DNA of 64,000 nucleotides from Zhenpiania hominis (GTDB lineage Bacteria > Bacillota > Clostridia > Peptostreptococcales > Anaerovoracaceae). The notes beneath the pieces are model-generated. The model was not told the origin of the DNA, did not search any database, and saw nothing but the letters and a program-made list of their open reading frames with translations. Where the stretch lies: the NCBI RefSeq assembly GCF_014333425.1, contig NZ_JACRYT010000001.1, forward strand, positions 186,001 to 250,000, given 5' to 3'. Of this stretch, positions 44,711 through 51,811 are shown one piece after another (the stretch's first letter is position 1; each line of letters opens with the position of its first letter). Position numbers and translations under genes: made by a program.

Positions 44711-44902
44711 ATGGCAGAACAGACCCCCGACAGTATCATCACGACCCAGAGAAACGGGCAGACCATTGTTGCGGAGCTATTTTTCAATCACAGCAGCACA
44801 GAAACATTCCGCGACAAGCTGCTCAAACTGATACTTGCCGACAGTTCGCGTTTATCCGCGTCTGACGGTCAAGAGCCGGAAAAAACAGAAATCTTGCGAT
44901 AA
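44711..44902 (+). CDS. TnpW-like small protein
   Basis: A 63-residue protein: N-terminal TTQRNGQTIVAELFFNHSSTETFRDKLLKLI aligns with the 59-residue protein at 59427 (KTTYELSLHFSQTSTERMSDKVMRLL). Such peptides occur in Tn4451-type elements as TnpW; function unknown. aaaggag precedes the ATG and a terminator follows. Confidence 0.65.
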   Translation: MAEQTPDSIITTQRNGQTIVAELFFNHSSTETFRDKLLKLILADSSRLSASDGQEPEKTEILR

Positions 44903-44904
44903 CA

Positions 44905-44943
44905 GCCGCCCCGACGAACCATTCCCCGTCCGGGCGGTTTTTA
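44905..44943 (+). terminator. Intrinsic terminator
   Basis: ccgcccc/gggcgg-type GC-rich stem (44906-44915, 44928-44937) followed by T5. Confidence 0.75.
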
Positions 44944-45036
44944 TCGTCAAAAACGCTGTTTTCCCCAAGTCAAGAGCCGGAGAAAACACCCGAAAAATGC
45001 CCCTATTGCGTAACAGGGGCTCAGGAAGGAGCTTGC

Positions 45037-45339
45037 ATGAGAACAGGGCTTACCAAGCAGGAAAAGACCACTGATATTTGGTTTGACGAGAAAGACCCCC
45101 TTATCCATATCCGCACCCACAACACCGCCTTGAAAAAGCGTCTGCTTGCATACAGCCGCCGTTATCCGGCGATCTGCCAGCAGACCGACGCAGACCCGGA
45201 AACAGGCTGCATGGAGTTCGATATTGAGAAAGGCCGTTTCTCTTTCCGTCTGACCGCCCCATACAGTGAAGAACGCCGCCGAGCCGCCAGCGAAGCGGCG
45301 AAAGCTGCCGCGAGCAATCTCACGCGAAGTGTGGTATAA
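45037..45339 (+). CDS. Conserved hypothetical protein of mobilizable elements
   Basis: A 100-residue protein: TKQEKTTDIWFDEKDPLIHIRTHNTALKKRLLAYSRRYP, then CMEFDIEKGRFSFRLTAPYSEERR and an Ala-rich tail. No known domain. aaggag upstream. The preceding 20 bp can fold (cccctattgcgtaacagggg). Confidence 0.62.
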   Translation: MRTGLTKQEKTTDIWFDEKDPLIHIRTHNTALKKRLLAYSRRYPAICQQTDADPETGCMEFDIEKGRFSFRLTAPYSEERRRAASEAAKAAASNLTRSVV

Positions 45340-45423
45340 TTTTTTTGAAAAAGTTTTGGATTTGATGTAGTATTCGCCGCTAAAACCGTAGTATATAGGT
45401 GAAGCCGGAAAGGAGGCGGTGAG

Positions 45424-45984
45424 ATGATAGACGATGAAAAAATCATAGAAATGCTCTTTGAACGGTCAGAGCAAGCCATACGGGAGCTGGACATTAAATA
45501 CGGAAAAATCTGCCACAACCTCTCGTACAACATCGTGAACAACAGGCAGGACGCGGAGGAATGCGTCAACGACGCTTACTTAGGCGCATGGAACGCCATT
45601 CCCCCGGTACGCCCTAACCCCTTGTTGTCCTACATTGTGAAAATCGTTCGGAACATATCGCTCAAAATCTATTGGAGAAAGGAAGCAGCAAAACGAAGCG
45701 GACACTATAAGATTGCCTTAGAGGAAATCGAGGGCTATATCGCAGACCAGAAAACTGTGGAAGATGAAATCGAAGCCAGAGAGTTAGCCCGTATCATTGG
45801 AGAGTTTTTGGACACGCTGACCCTCGAAAACCGCGTCATTTTCATGCGCCGCTATTGGTTTGCCGATAGCTACAAGGACATAGCCGAGTTTATGGGGCTT
45901 TCGGAGAAAAACATCTCCGTCCGGCTGACCCGTATCCGCGAGAAGATGAAGCAATACTTGATTGAAAGAGAGGTATTTGTATGA
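45424..45984 (+). CDS. ECF-type RNA polymerase sigma factor
   Basis: A 186-residue sigma-70 family factor: region 2 (DIKYGKICHNLSYNIVNNRQDAEECVNDAYLGAWNAI) and region 4 with HTH (LTLENRVIFMRRYWFADSYKDIAEFMGLSEKNISVRLTRIREKM). No region 1 or 3. ATG 45424 follows aaggagg. Its stop overlaps the anti-sigma-like gene (ATGA), the usual layout for an ECF switch. Confidence 0.88.
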   Translation: MIDDEKIIEMLFERSEQAIRELDIKYGKICHNLSYNIVNNRQDAEECVNDAYLGAWNAIPPVRPNPLLSYIVKIVRNISLKIYWRKEAAKRSGHYKIALEEIEGYIADQKTVEDEIEARELARIIGEFLDTLTLENRVIFMRRYWFADSYKDIAEFMGLSEKNISVRLTRIREKMKQYLIEREVFV

Positions 45985-46697
45985 ACGCGAAAAAGTTTTC
46001 CGACGCTATGAGTGAGCTTGATACAAAATATGTTGATGAAGCCCTTAACTACAAGAAGAAAGCAAAGAAGCCCGGTTGGATTAAGTGGGGAACTATGGCG
46101 GCTTGCTTTGCGGTGATTGCTGTTTTGGGCGTAGGCGTATTTCAAAGTGGATTGTTCGGGAACAAAACTGACATTGCCACTTTGGAAAACGGGACGGAGA
46201 TTGTTTTTGTAAAATCAGAAATGACTGCCTCAAGTATCGATATCGATGGAACGGTAACGACAAGACAGCTTACAGAGGACGAAATTGCAACGCTGTTTCC
46301 CAATTTGCCCGTTACGGCTCATGCAATTTTCAAGACCAGCGATATGGACGCAGGCAATTCTCCGGAATTGATTGGTTTTGAGGGGAATATTGGAAACGCC
46401 AAAATGGTAATCTCCACAACGAATATTTCACTACTTGATACAGAGATTAGTGGAAACGAAGAAATCTCCACAGTCAATGGAACAAGCGTAACTGCGGGAT
46501 ATTTTGTAACCGACCCGAACAGCAACGGGGAACAGAACGCTATTTACTATGCGACTTTTAAGTTGGGAGATAGTACTATATATGTTGAAAATGATGGTGC
46601 AAAAACGGAAAGCGAAACTATAAAGAACGATTTGGCTACCATTATTCAAGAACTAATAAATAATGGTGCGCTTGACCTAAGTGCCATCAATGGATAA
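45981..46697 (+). CDS. Putative membrane anti-sigma factor
   Basis: A 238-residue protein: about 50 cytoplasmic residues (AMSELDTKYVDEALNYKKKAKKPG), one membrane span (AACFAVIAVLGVGVF), and an external beta-rich domain of about 165 residues. Coupling to the ECF gene supports an anti-sigma role; no zinc-binding motif is visible in the cytoplasmic part. It is more AT-rich than its neighbours. The signal sensed outside is unknown. Confidence 0.7.
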   Translation: MNAKKFSDAMSELDTKYVDEALNYKKKAKKPGWIKWGTMAACFAVIAVLGVGVFQSGLFGNKTDIATLENGTEIVFVKSEMTASSIDIDGTVTTRQLTEDEIATLFPNLPVTAHAIFKTSDMDAGNSPELIGFEGNIGNAKMVISTTNISLLDTEISGNEEISTVNGTSVTAGYFVTDPNSNGEQNAIYYATFKLGDSTIYVENDGAKTESETIKNDLATIIQELINNGALDLSAING

Positions 46698-46724
46698 CCC
46701 TCTGAAAACTTAATATCACTTATC

Positions 46725-46755
46725 AGGGCAGCCGAGAAATCGACTGCCCTTTTTC
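46725..46755 (+). terminator. Intrinsic terminator
   Basis: agggcag/ctgccct arms with an inner cga/tcg pair and a T-run; ends the sigma/anti-sigma transcript. Confidence 0.8.
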
Positions 46756-46786
46756 CATGCCTACGGGCAGAAAGGAGCGACCATCT

Positions 46787-47050
46787 ATGACGAAGCCAAG
46801 AGAGAAAACCCGCGAGGAATTGACCGCCGAGATTGAGGACGGGAAGAAGAAAATCCGGCAGTTTGAGAACCGGGAGAAAATCATCAAGCAGAAGTTATCC
46901 GTTGAGGAACGCAAGGCGAGGAACCACAGGCTTTGCAAGCGCGGCGGCTTCATGGAGAGCCTTGTGCCGGAGCTGATTGCCATGCCGGACGAGGACGCGA
47001 AAGCCTTTTTACGGCTTGCCTTGACGAGCGAGCCAGCACAGGAGTTTTAA
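46787..47050 (+). CDS. DUF3847 protein (element 1)
   Basis: An 87-residue coiled-coil protein (ELTAEIEDGKKKIRQFENREKIIKQKLSVEERKARNHRLCKRGGFMES). It aligns with the one at 56337 (EEEIRQLQNRKRKLLNQKKDAERKARTHRLIERGAILES). Both precede a conserved oriT-like segment and a relaxase gene, suggesting a mobilization accessory (MobC-like) role. aaaggag upstream. Confidence 0.75.
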   Translation: MTKPREKTREELTAEIEDGKKKIRQFENREKIIKQKLSVEERKARNHRLCKRGGFMESLVPELIAMPDEDAKAFLRLALTSEPAQEF

Positions 47051-47100
47051 AAAAAAACGAGCCGAGAACGGGAACGCGGAATAATCCCTTTGGAACAAAG

Positions 47101-47147
47101 GGCGCACTTATACACTCTTGCGGGCGTGTGCGCTCTGCCGAGGGCTT
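47101..47147 (+). other. Conserved oriT-like segment (element 1)
   Basis: ggcgcacttatacac (47101-47115), ten variable bases, then gtgtgcgctctgccgagggc. The outer gcgcac/gtgcgc form a dyad. A near-identical copy lies at 56629-56675 in element 3, in both cases between DUF3847 and relaxase genes. Conservation between otherwise diverged elements points to oriT or a relaxase leader. Confidence 0.55.
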
Positions 47148-47314
47148 ATCTCCGCACAGGGAACTTTCCCCGCGCTCCGATATGGCGGCTTTGCCGCAAC
47201 AAGGGGCTGCACCCCTTGCGCCGCTTTGCGGCTATCCCTGCACACCCACAAAAACAGTACACCCGCCTTTGGCGTCTGTACCATTTTTGCGGGTTTTGTT
47301 ATCCTATCCGGGAG

Positions 47315-48826
47315 GTGATACCCATAGCCATTTACCATTGTAACATCGGCATAGTCAGCCGAGGAAAAGGCAAGTCAGCCGTTGCCGCAGCCGCCTACCG
47401 AAGCGGCGAGAAAATCACAAACGAATGGGACGGAATGACCCATGACTACACCCGCAAGCGCGGCGTTGTCCATACGGAAATCCTACTGCCGCCCCATGCC
47501 CCGCCCTCTTTCTCTGACCGCGCTGCCCTATGGAACAGTGTGGAGCTTTACGAGAAAGCCGGGAACGCCCAGCTTGCCAGAGAGATTGACGCAGCACTCC
47601 CCATAGAATTATCCAGAGAGGAACAGATCCGGTTTGTCCGGGAATACTGTTCCTCTCAATTTGTTTCAAGAGGAATGTGCGTTGATTTTGCCATTCACGA
47701 CACCGACAGCGGCAACCCCCATTGTCATATCATGCTTACCATGCGACCCCTTGACGAGCGCGGCGCATGGGCGGCGAAGTCCAAAAAGGAATATGACCTT
47801 GACGAGAACGGCGAGCGTATCCGCTTGCCAAGCGGCAGATACAAGACGCACAAAGTTGACCTCACAGGCTGGAACGACAAGGGCAACGCCCTCTTGTGGC
47901 GCAAGGCATGGGCGGATATTTCAAACGCCTACCTTGAACGCGCCGGAAGCCGGTCGCGTATCGACCACCGCAGCAACGCCGAGCGCGGCATTGACGAGCT
48001 GCCTACCGTCCACATGGGCGTGGCGGCTTGTCAAATGGAGAAGAAAGGCATAGCCACCGAGAAAGGCGAGCTGAACCGGAATATCCAAAAGGCGAACCGC
48101 CTTATCCGGGAAATCCGGGCGCAGATTGGAAAACTCAAAGAATGGATTGGCGAGCTGTTCAAGGCGCGGGAAACCGCCCCGGAGCAGCCCCCGCAATCCC
48201 CCGGCCTTGCAAATCTGCTGATGAAGTATTTAAGCGTTCAGAGAGAAAAGAGCCGGAAGTATTCGCAGTATTGGCAGCAACAGCACGCCGCCGATGAACT
48301 GAAAACCGTTGCAAAGGTGGTCAGCTATCTTTCCGAGCATGGCATTTCTACTCTTGACGAGCTGGACGCTGCCCTTTCCTCTGTCAGCGACCAAGCCGAC
48401 GCTATCCGGGAGGGCATGAAAGCCGCCGAGAAGCGCATAAAAGAACTGCAAAAGCTGATTGAATACGGGAGGAACTACACAGAGTACAAGCCCATTCACG
48501 ACGAGCTGAAAAAGCTGAAAAATGGCTGGACGAGCAAGCGCGACAAGTACGAGGAAGCCCACCGCGCCGAGCTTACCCTATGGAATGCAGCGAGCCGCTA
48601 TCTCCATGCAAGTCTGCCGAAAGGGACAAAGCCCCCCTTGCCTATTTCTGAATGGGAAAAAGAGTATGCCACCCTTAGCGGGCAGAGAACAGCGGAATAT
48701 ACCAAGCTGAAAGAAACCCGCGCCAAGGTTGCCGAACTGCACAATATCCGCAAGTGCGTGGATATTGCGCTGAAAGCCGACCAGCCGGAGCAGACCCGCG
48801 CCAAGCGGCACGAACAGGAGCGATAA
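47315..48826 (+). CDS. MobA/MobL-family relaxase (element 1)
   Basis: A relaxase of about 503 residues. HUH-type N domain: AIYHCNIGIVSRGKGKSAVAAAAYRSGE, then HTEILLPPHAPP and the metal-binding NPHCHIMLTMRPL; C-terminal half is coiled coil. It would nick oriT and lead the strand into a host ICE's channel. The start is odd: gggagg at 47310-47315 points to ATA 47324 (IAIYHC), where homologues have ATG; GTG 47315 overlaps the SD. The frame is open upstream to 47090. Confidence 0.88.
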   Translation: MIPIAIYHCNIGIVSRGKGKSAVAAAAYRSGEKITNEWDGMTHDYTRKRGVVHTEILLPPHAPPSFSDRAALWNSVELYEKAGNAQLAREIDAALPIELSREEQIRFVREYCSSQFVSRGMCVDFAIHDTDSGNPHCHIMLTMRPLDERGAWAAKSKKEYDLDENGERIRLPSGRYKTHKVDLTGWNDKGNALLWRKAWADISNAYLERAGSRSRIDHRSNAERGIDELPTVHMGVAACQMEKKGIATEKGELNRNIQKANRLIREIRAQIGKLKEWIGELFKARETAPEQPPQSPGLANLLMKYLSVQREKSRKYSQYWQQQHAADELKTVAKVVSYLSEHGISTLDELDAALSSVSDQADAIREGMKAAEKRIKELQKLIEYGRNYTEYKPIHDELKKLKNGWTSKRDKYEEAHRAELTLWNAASRYLHASLPKGTKPPLPISEWEKEYATLSGQRTAEYTKLKETRAKVAELHNIRKCVDIALKADQPEQTRAKRHEQER

Positions 48827-48887
48827 GGAAAAGGACGGGCAAGCTGCCCGGCTTGTCCGTCCTAAATGCTTTCCGATAAACTGGGAT

Positions 48888-49088
48888 TTATACTTCTCTT
48901 TCAAAAATAATTTGATAGCATACAGGGGTATTAACCCCCGATTTCTCATTGATTGGTGTAACAATTTGTTTTAATCGCCAGCCTTGTTCTGCTTCTAAAT
49001 TTATTACTTTTTTACATTCTTCAAATGTAATGCCTGCTAATCCTGCTTGTTTCTTTACTTCAACAAATTTGTATTCATACTTTTTCAT
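48888..49088 (-). CDS. DUF4177 protein
   Basis: A 66-residue protein on the opposite strand: MKKYEYKFVEVKKQAG, then EAEQGWRLKQIVTP and YQIIFEREV, the DUF4177 pattern. Function unknown. ggagg lies 9 nt before ATG 49088. It is AT-rich compared with flanking genes and probably arrived separately. Confidence 0.8.
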   Translation of the reverse strand: MKKYEYKFVEVKKQAGLAGITFEECKKVINLEAEQGWRLKQIVTPINEKSGVNTPVCYQIIFEREV

Positions 49089-49177
49089 AATCATACGCCT
49101 CCACCACTTCCAATTTGTTGATTTCATTATACTTAGAAACTATGAACAATTCAACCACAGAAAGCGAGGTATCAGTC

Positions 49178-51079
49178 ATGTACTACACCCAAGAACAGAT
49201 AGACCGGGCGAACCAAGCCGACCTTGTTTCTTTCCTGCAATCACAAGGCGAGCAGCTTACCCGCGCTGGGAATGAGTACCGCTGGAAACGGCACGACAGC
49301 TTGACCGTCCGGGGAAACAAATGGTACAGGCACAGCCAGAGCAAGGGCGGCGGCCCCGTTGATTTTGTTATGGAGTTTTTCGGCAAGAGCTTCACCGAAG
49401 CCGTGGAACTTCTCACAGGAGAAAAGGGAGCCGCACCGCCGCCGGACAGACCTTGCCCCGCGCCCCTTTCCGACTTCCGGCTACCGTCCCCAAACAGCGA
49501 CAACCGAACAGCGAGGAACTACCTCACAGCAGCCCGCCGCATTGATGAAGATGTGACGGGCTTTTTCTTTGCCCGCGGCGATATTTACGAGGACGCAGCC
49601 CACCACAACGCCGTATTTGTGGGGCGGGACGAGGACGGAATACCGCGCTACGCCCACAGCAAGGGAACGGCGGGAAACTTCCGGCTTGATGTGAAAGGCA
49701 GCGACAAAGCCTTTAATTTCTGCTACCGGGGCGAGGGAGACAGGCTTTTTGTCTTTGAAGCCCCCGTTGACCTGCTCTCTTTCCTCTGCCTGTTCAAAAA
49801 GGCATGGCAGAAGCAGAGCTATTTGTCATTGGGCGGCGTGGGAGAAAAAGCCCTGTTGCGTTTCCTCTCTGACCGCCCGAACATCAAGACCGTTTACCTC
49901 TGCCTTGACAGCGACCAAGCAGGAAACGACGCTTGCAGCCGCCTTGCGGAGCTTGTGCCGGAGGGATATACCGTCCACCGCTTTGCGCCGCTGTTTAAGG
50001 ACTGGAACGAGGTATTGCAGCACCGGGCGGAAATCACAGACGGGAAGTATATCCGGGAAGCGGTTTACGGCTTGAAAGAGCCGCCGCAGGAAGAAACCGT
50101 TGAGATTATCCGTATGAGCGAGGTTGACACACAGACCGTTGAATGGCTATGGGAGCCGTATATCCCTTTCGGGAAAGTAACCATTGTGCAAGGCAACCCA
50201 GGCGAGGGCAAGACCACCTTTGCCCTACGCCTTGCCGCCGCCTGCACCACCGGGGGAACGCTGCCGGGAATGAAGCCCTTGCCGCCATTCCAAGTGATTT
50301 ACCAGACCGCCGAGGACGGGCTGGGCGATACCGTCAAGCCCCGCTTGATAGAAGCCGAAGCCGACCTTGACCGCGTGCTTGTGATTGATGAAGCCAAGCG
50401 GGAGCTTACCCTTTCCGACGAGCGCATAGAAAAGGCAATCACGCAGAACGGGGCGCGGCTGATTATCCTTGACCCCATACAGGCGTACATGGGCGAAAAG
50501 ACCGACATGAACAGGGCAAACGAAGTGCGCCCCATGTTCCGCCGCCTTGCCGATGTTGCCGAGCGTACCGGGTGCGCCGTTATCCTTATCGGACACCTCA
50601 ACAAAGCCGCCGGAGGGCAGAGTGCATACCGGGGATTAGGTTCTATCGACTTCCGCGCCGCAGCAAGGAGCGTCCTGCTGATCGGGCGCGTAAAGCGGGA
50701 GCCAAATGTGCGTGTTATCGTCCATGACAAATCTTCCCTTGCGCCGGAGGGCAAGCCCGTTGCCTTTTGCCTTGACCCGGAAACAGGCTTTTCATGGATA
50801 GGCGAATACGACATAACCGCCGACGAGCTGCTGTCCGGCGCGGGCGGGAACACCGCCACCAAGACCGAACAGGCGGAACGGCTGATATTGGACTTGCTTG
50901 CAGACGGGAAAGAGCTTGCCAGCGAGGACATTGTAAAGGCCGCAGCCGAAGCCGGAATATCCGAGAGGACAGTACAGAACGCCAAGCGCAACATGGGCGG
51001 TATTTTAGGCGCAAGGCGTGTCGGCGGTCAATGGTATAACTTCCTCAAAAAGAAGCAGCCGCCCGAACCCGCAAGCTGA
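49178..51079 (+). CDS. Toprim (DUF3991-like) primase plus RepA-like AAA helicase
   Basis: A 633-residue replication protein. N-terminal zinc-finger/primase-like part (VSFLQSQGEQL, YRWKRHDSLTVRGNKWY, GGGPVDFVMEFFG), a toprim core (FVFEAPVDLLSFL, VYLCLDSDQAGND), then a RecA/RepA-type helicase with Walker A VQGNPGEGKTTFALRLA, Walker B LIILDPIQAYM and sensor LIGHLNKAA. A C-terminal winged helix (SEDIVKAAAEAGISERTVQNAKR) follows. It would replicate the excised element. ATG 49178 has gcgagg upstream. Confidence 0.85.
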   Translation: MYYTQEQIDRANQADLVSFLQSQGEQLTRAGNEYRWKRHDSLTVRGNKWYRHSQSKGGGPVDFVMEFFGKSFTEAVELLTGEKGAAPPPDRPCPAPLSDFRLPSPNSDNRTARNYLTAARRIDEDVTGFFFARGDIYEDAAHHNAVFVGRDEDGIPRYAHSKGTAGNFRLDVKGSDKAFNFCYRGEGDRLFVFEAPVDLLSFLCLFKKAWQKQSYLSLGGVGEKALLRFLSDRPNIKTVYLCLDSDQAGNDACSRLAELVPEGYTVHRFAPLFKDWNEVLQHRAEITDGKYIREAVYGLKEPPQEETVEIIRMSEVDTQTVEWLWEPYIPFGKVTIVQGNPGEGKTTFALRLAAACTTGGTLPGMKPLPPFQVIYQTAEDGLGDTVKPRLIEAEADLDRVLVIDEAKRELTLSDERIEKAITQNGARLIILDPIQAYMGEKTDMNRANEVRPMFRRLADVAERTGCAVILIGHLNKAAGGQSAYRGLGSIDFRAAARSVLLIGRVKREPNVRVIVHDKSSLAPEGKPVAFCLDPETGFSWIGEYDITADELLSGAGGNTATKTEQAERLILDLLADGKELASEDIVKAAAEAGISERTVQNAKRNMGGILGARRVGGQWYNFLKKKQPPEPAS

Positions 51080-51109
51080 AAGTGCAAAACGCAGACCCTT
51101 TGCACTTTG
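51079..51109 (+). terminator. Hairpin at the right end of element 1
   Basis: Perfect arms aaagtgcaaa (51079-51088) and tttgcacttt (51099-51108), with two further gcacttt repeats after it. Confidence 0.65.
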
Positions 51110-51176
51110 CACTTTCGCACTTTCACGATAATTTGCGTCAATAACTCAAAAAAGCACTTGACAAAACGCTTCATGG

Positions 51177-51334
51177 GGTACGGCGGAGGACATCGCACCC
51201 TATATTGACCCGGTGTTCCAGAACAACGTCATTTTGACACAAACAGAACGTCTGACCATGAACAGCCGTCCCAAGAACCCGAAAACCGCAAGGAACAAAA
51301 ATGTGCTGGTCATCGGCGGAAGCGGAAGTGGTAA
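51177..51334 (+). pseudogene. virD4: VirD4 coupling protein, fragment 2 of 4 (to Walker A)
   Basis: Encodes GTAEDIAPYIDPVFQNNVIL, TQTERLTMNSRPKNPKTARN and the ATP loop NVLVIGGSGSGK. It continues fragment 1 exactly in frame. After the Walker A Lys it runs into element 2; joining 51334 to 51690 rebuilds GSGSGKTRFW. Confidence 0.93.
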
Positions 51335-51689
51335 ACCTTCTATGCCTTTGATTTGCAGATGGGCATAGAAAATTGCCGTCCTGACCGGAGCCGGAAAGAG
51401 ACGGTCAGGATTATCAGTGCGGAAGAAACCGGAGAGGGTTTTGCAATCCTGATCCGAGTGGAAATGCCGGGACAATATCCGACACACACGCAACGCATAG
51501 GGCTTGAAACCGGATTTGCGATCATTCGGAATATAACAGCCCCACGAGGCCGCACTGTCACTCCGGCGCACGGCGCAAAGCTGTGGGACAAAGAGATATG
51601 CTATGCCGGGTATGAATTGACATACCGCTGAAAATGGGCGAAAGCCCCGGAGAGGCAGATAAAAAGCTGCCTGATAATCACAAACTGAA
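51335..51689 (+). mobile_element. Element 2: 355-bp insert of unknown type
   Basis: Bounded by a shared AA (51333-51334, 51688-51689); removing it restores virD4 in frame. It holds one 91-codon ORF, a left-end dyad tctatgcc/ggcataga (51340-51347, 51362-51369) and a 9-bp dyad tcctgaccg/cggtcagga (51379-51387, 51401-51409). No recombinase and no group II intron-type ends. Could be a cassette, a MITE-like unit or the decayed rest of a larger element. Confidence 0.55.
51359..51631 (+). CDS. Unrecognised ORF within element 2
   Basis: A 90-residue frame starting MGIENCRPDRSRKETVRI, then EGFAILIRVEMPGQYPTHTQ, GFAIIRNI and DKEICYAGYELTYR. Alternating hydrophobic residues suggest beta-strands. No SD is evident at ATG 51359 and no family is recognised, so it may be a gene fragment instead of an expressed gene. 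Confidence 0.35.
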   Translation: MGIENCRPDRSRKETVRIISAEETGEGFAILIRVEMPGQYPTHTQRIGLETGFAIIRNITAPRGRTVTPAHGAKLWDKEICYAGYELTYR

Positions 51690-51758
51690 GACCCGCTTCT
51701 GGTTGAAGCCAAACCTGATGCAAATGCACAGTTCCTATGTAATCACCGATCCAAAAGG
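51690..51758 (+). pseudogene. virD4: VirD4 coupling protein, fragment 3 of 4
   Basis: 69 bp coding TRFWLKPNLMQMHSSYVITDPKG, the stretch following Walker A in VirD4 proteins. It then enters element 3 and stops. Joining 51758 to 59649 gives DPKGTILVECGKMLQRG in frame. Confidence 0.92.
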
Positions 51759-51811
51759 GTTAATCTATTAAGGACAGAGAAAATAAAGCCGCAGAAAGTG
51801 AGGTGCAGAGC

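Larger units (their letters stand above)
42726..51176 (+). mobile_element. Element 1: mobilizable serine-recombinase element (8.45 kb)
   Basis: Inserted at a GG core (42724-42725 left, 51175-51176 right) inside virD4. Contents: large serine recombinase, TnpW-like peptide, ECF sigma with anti-sigma, DUF3847, oriT-like segment, MobA relaxase, DUF4177, toprim/helicase protein. The right end carries an outward TTGACA at 51159-51164 that would drive the recombinase in the circle. Confidence 0.85.

Noticed and set aside
51335..51689. 355-bp insert considered as a group II intron remnant
   Set aside because: No GTGYG-type 5' end, no domain V-like hairpin near the 3' end and no AY end.
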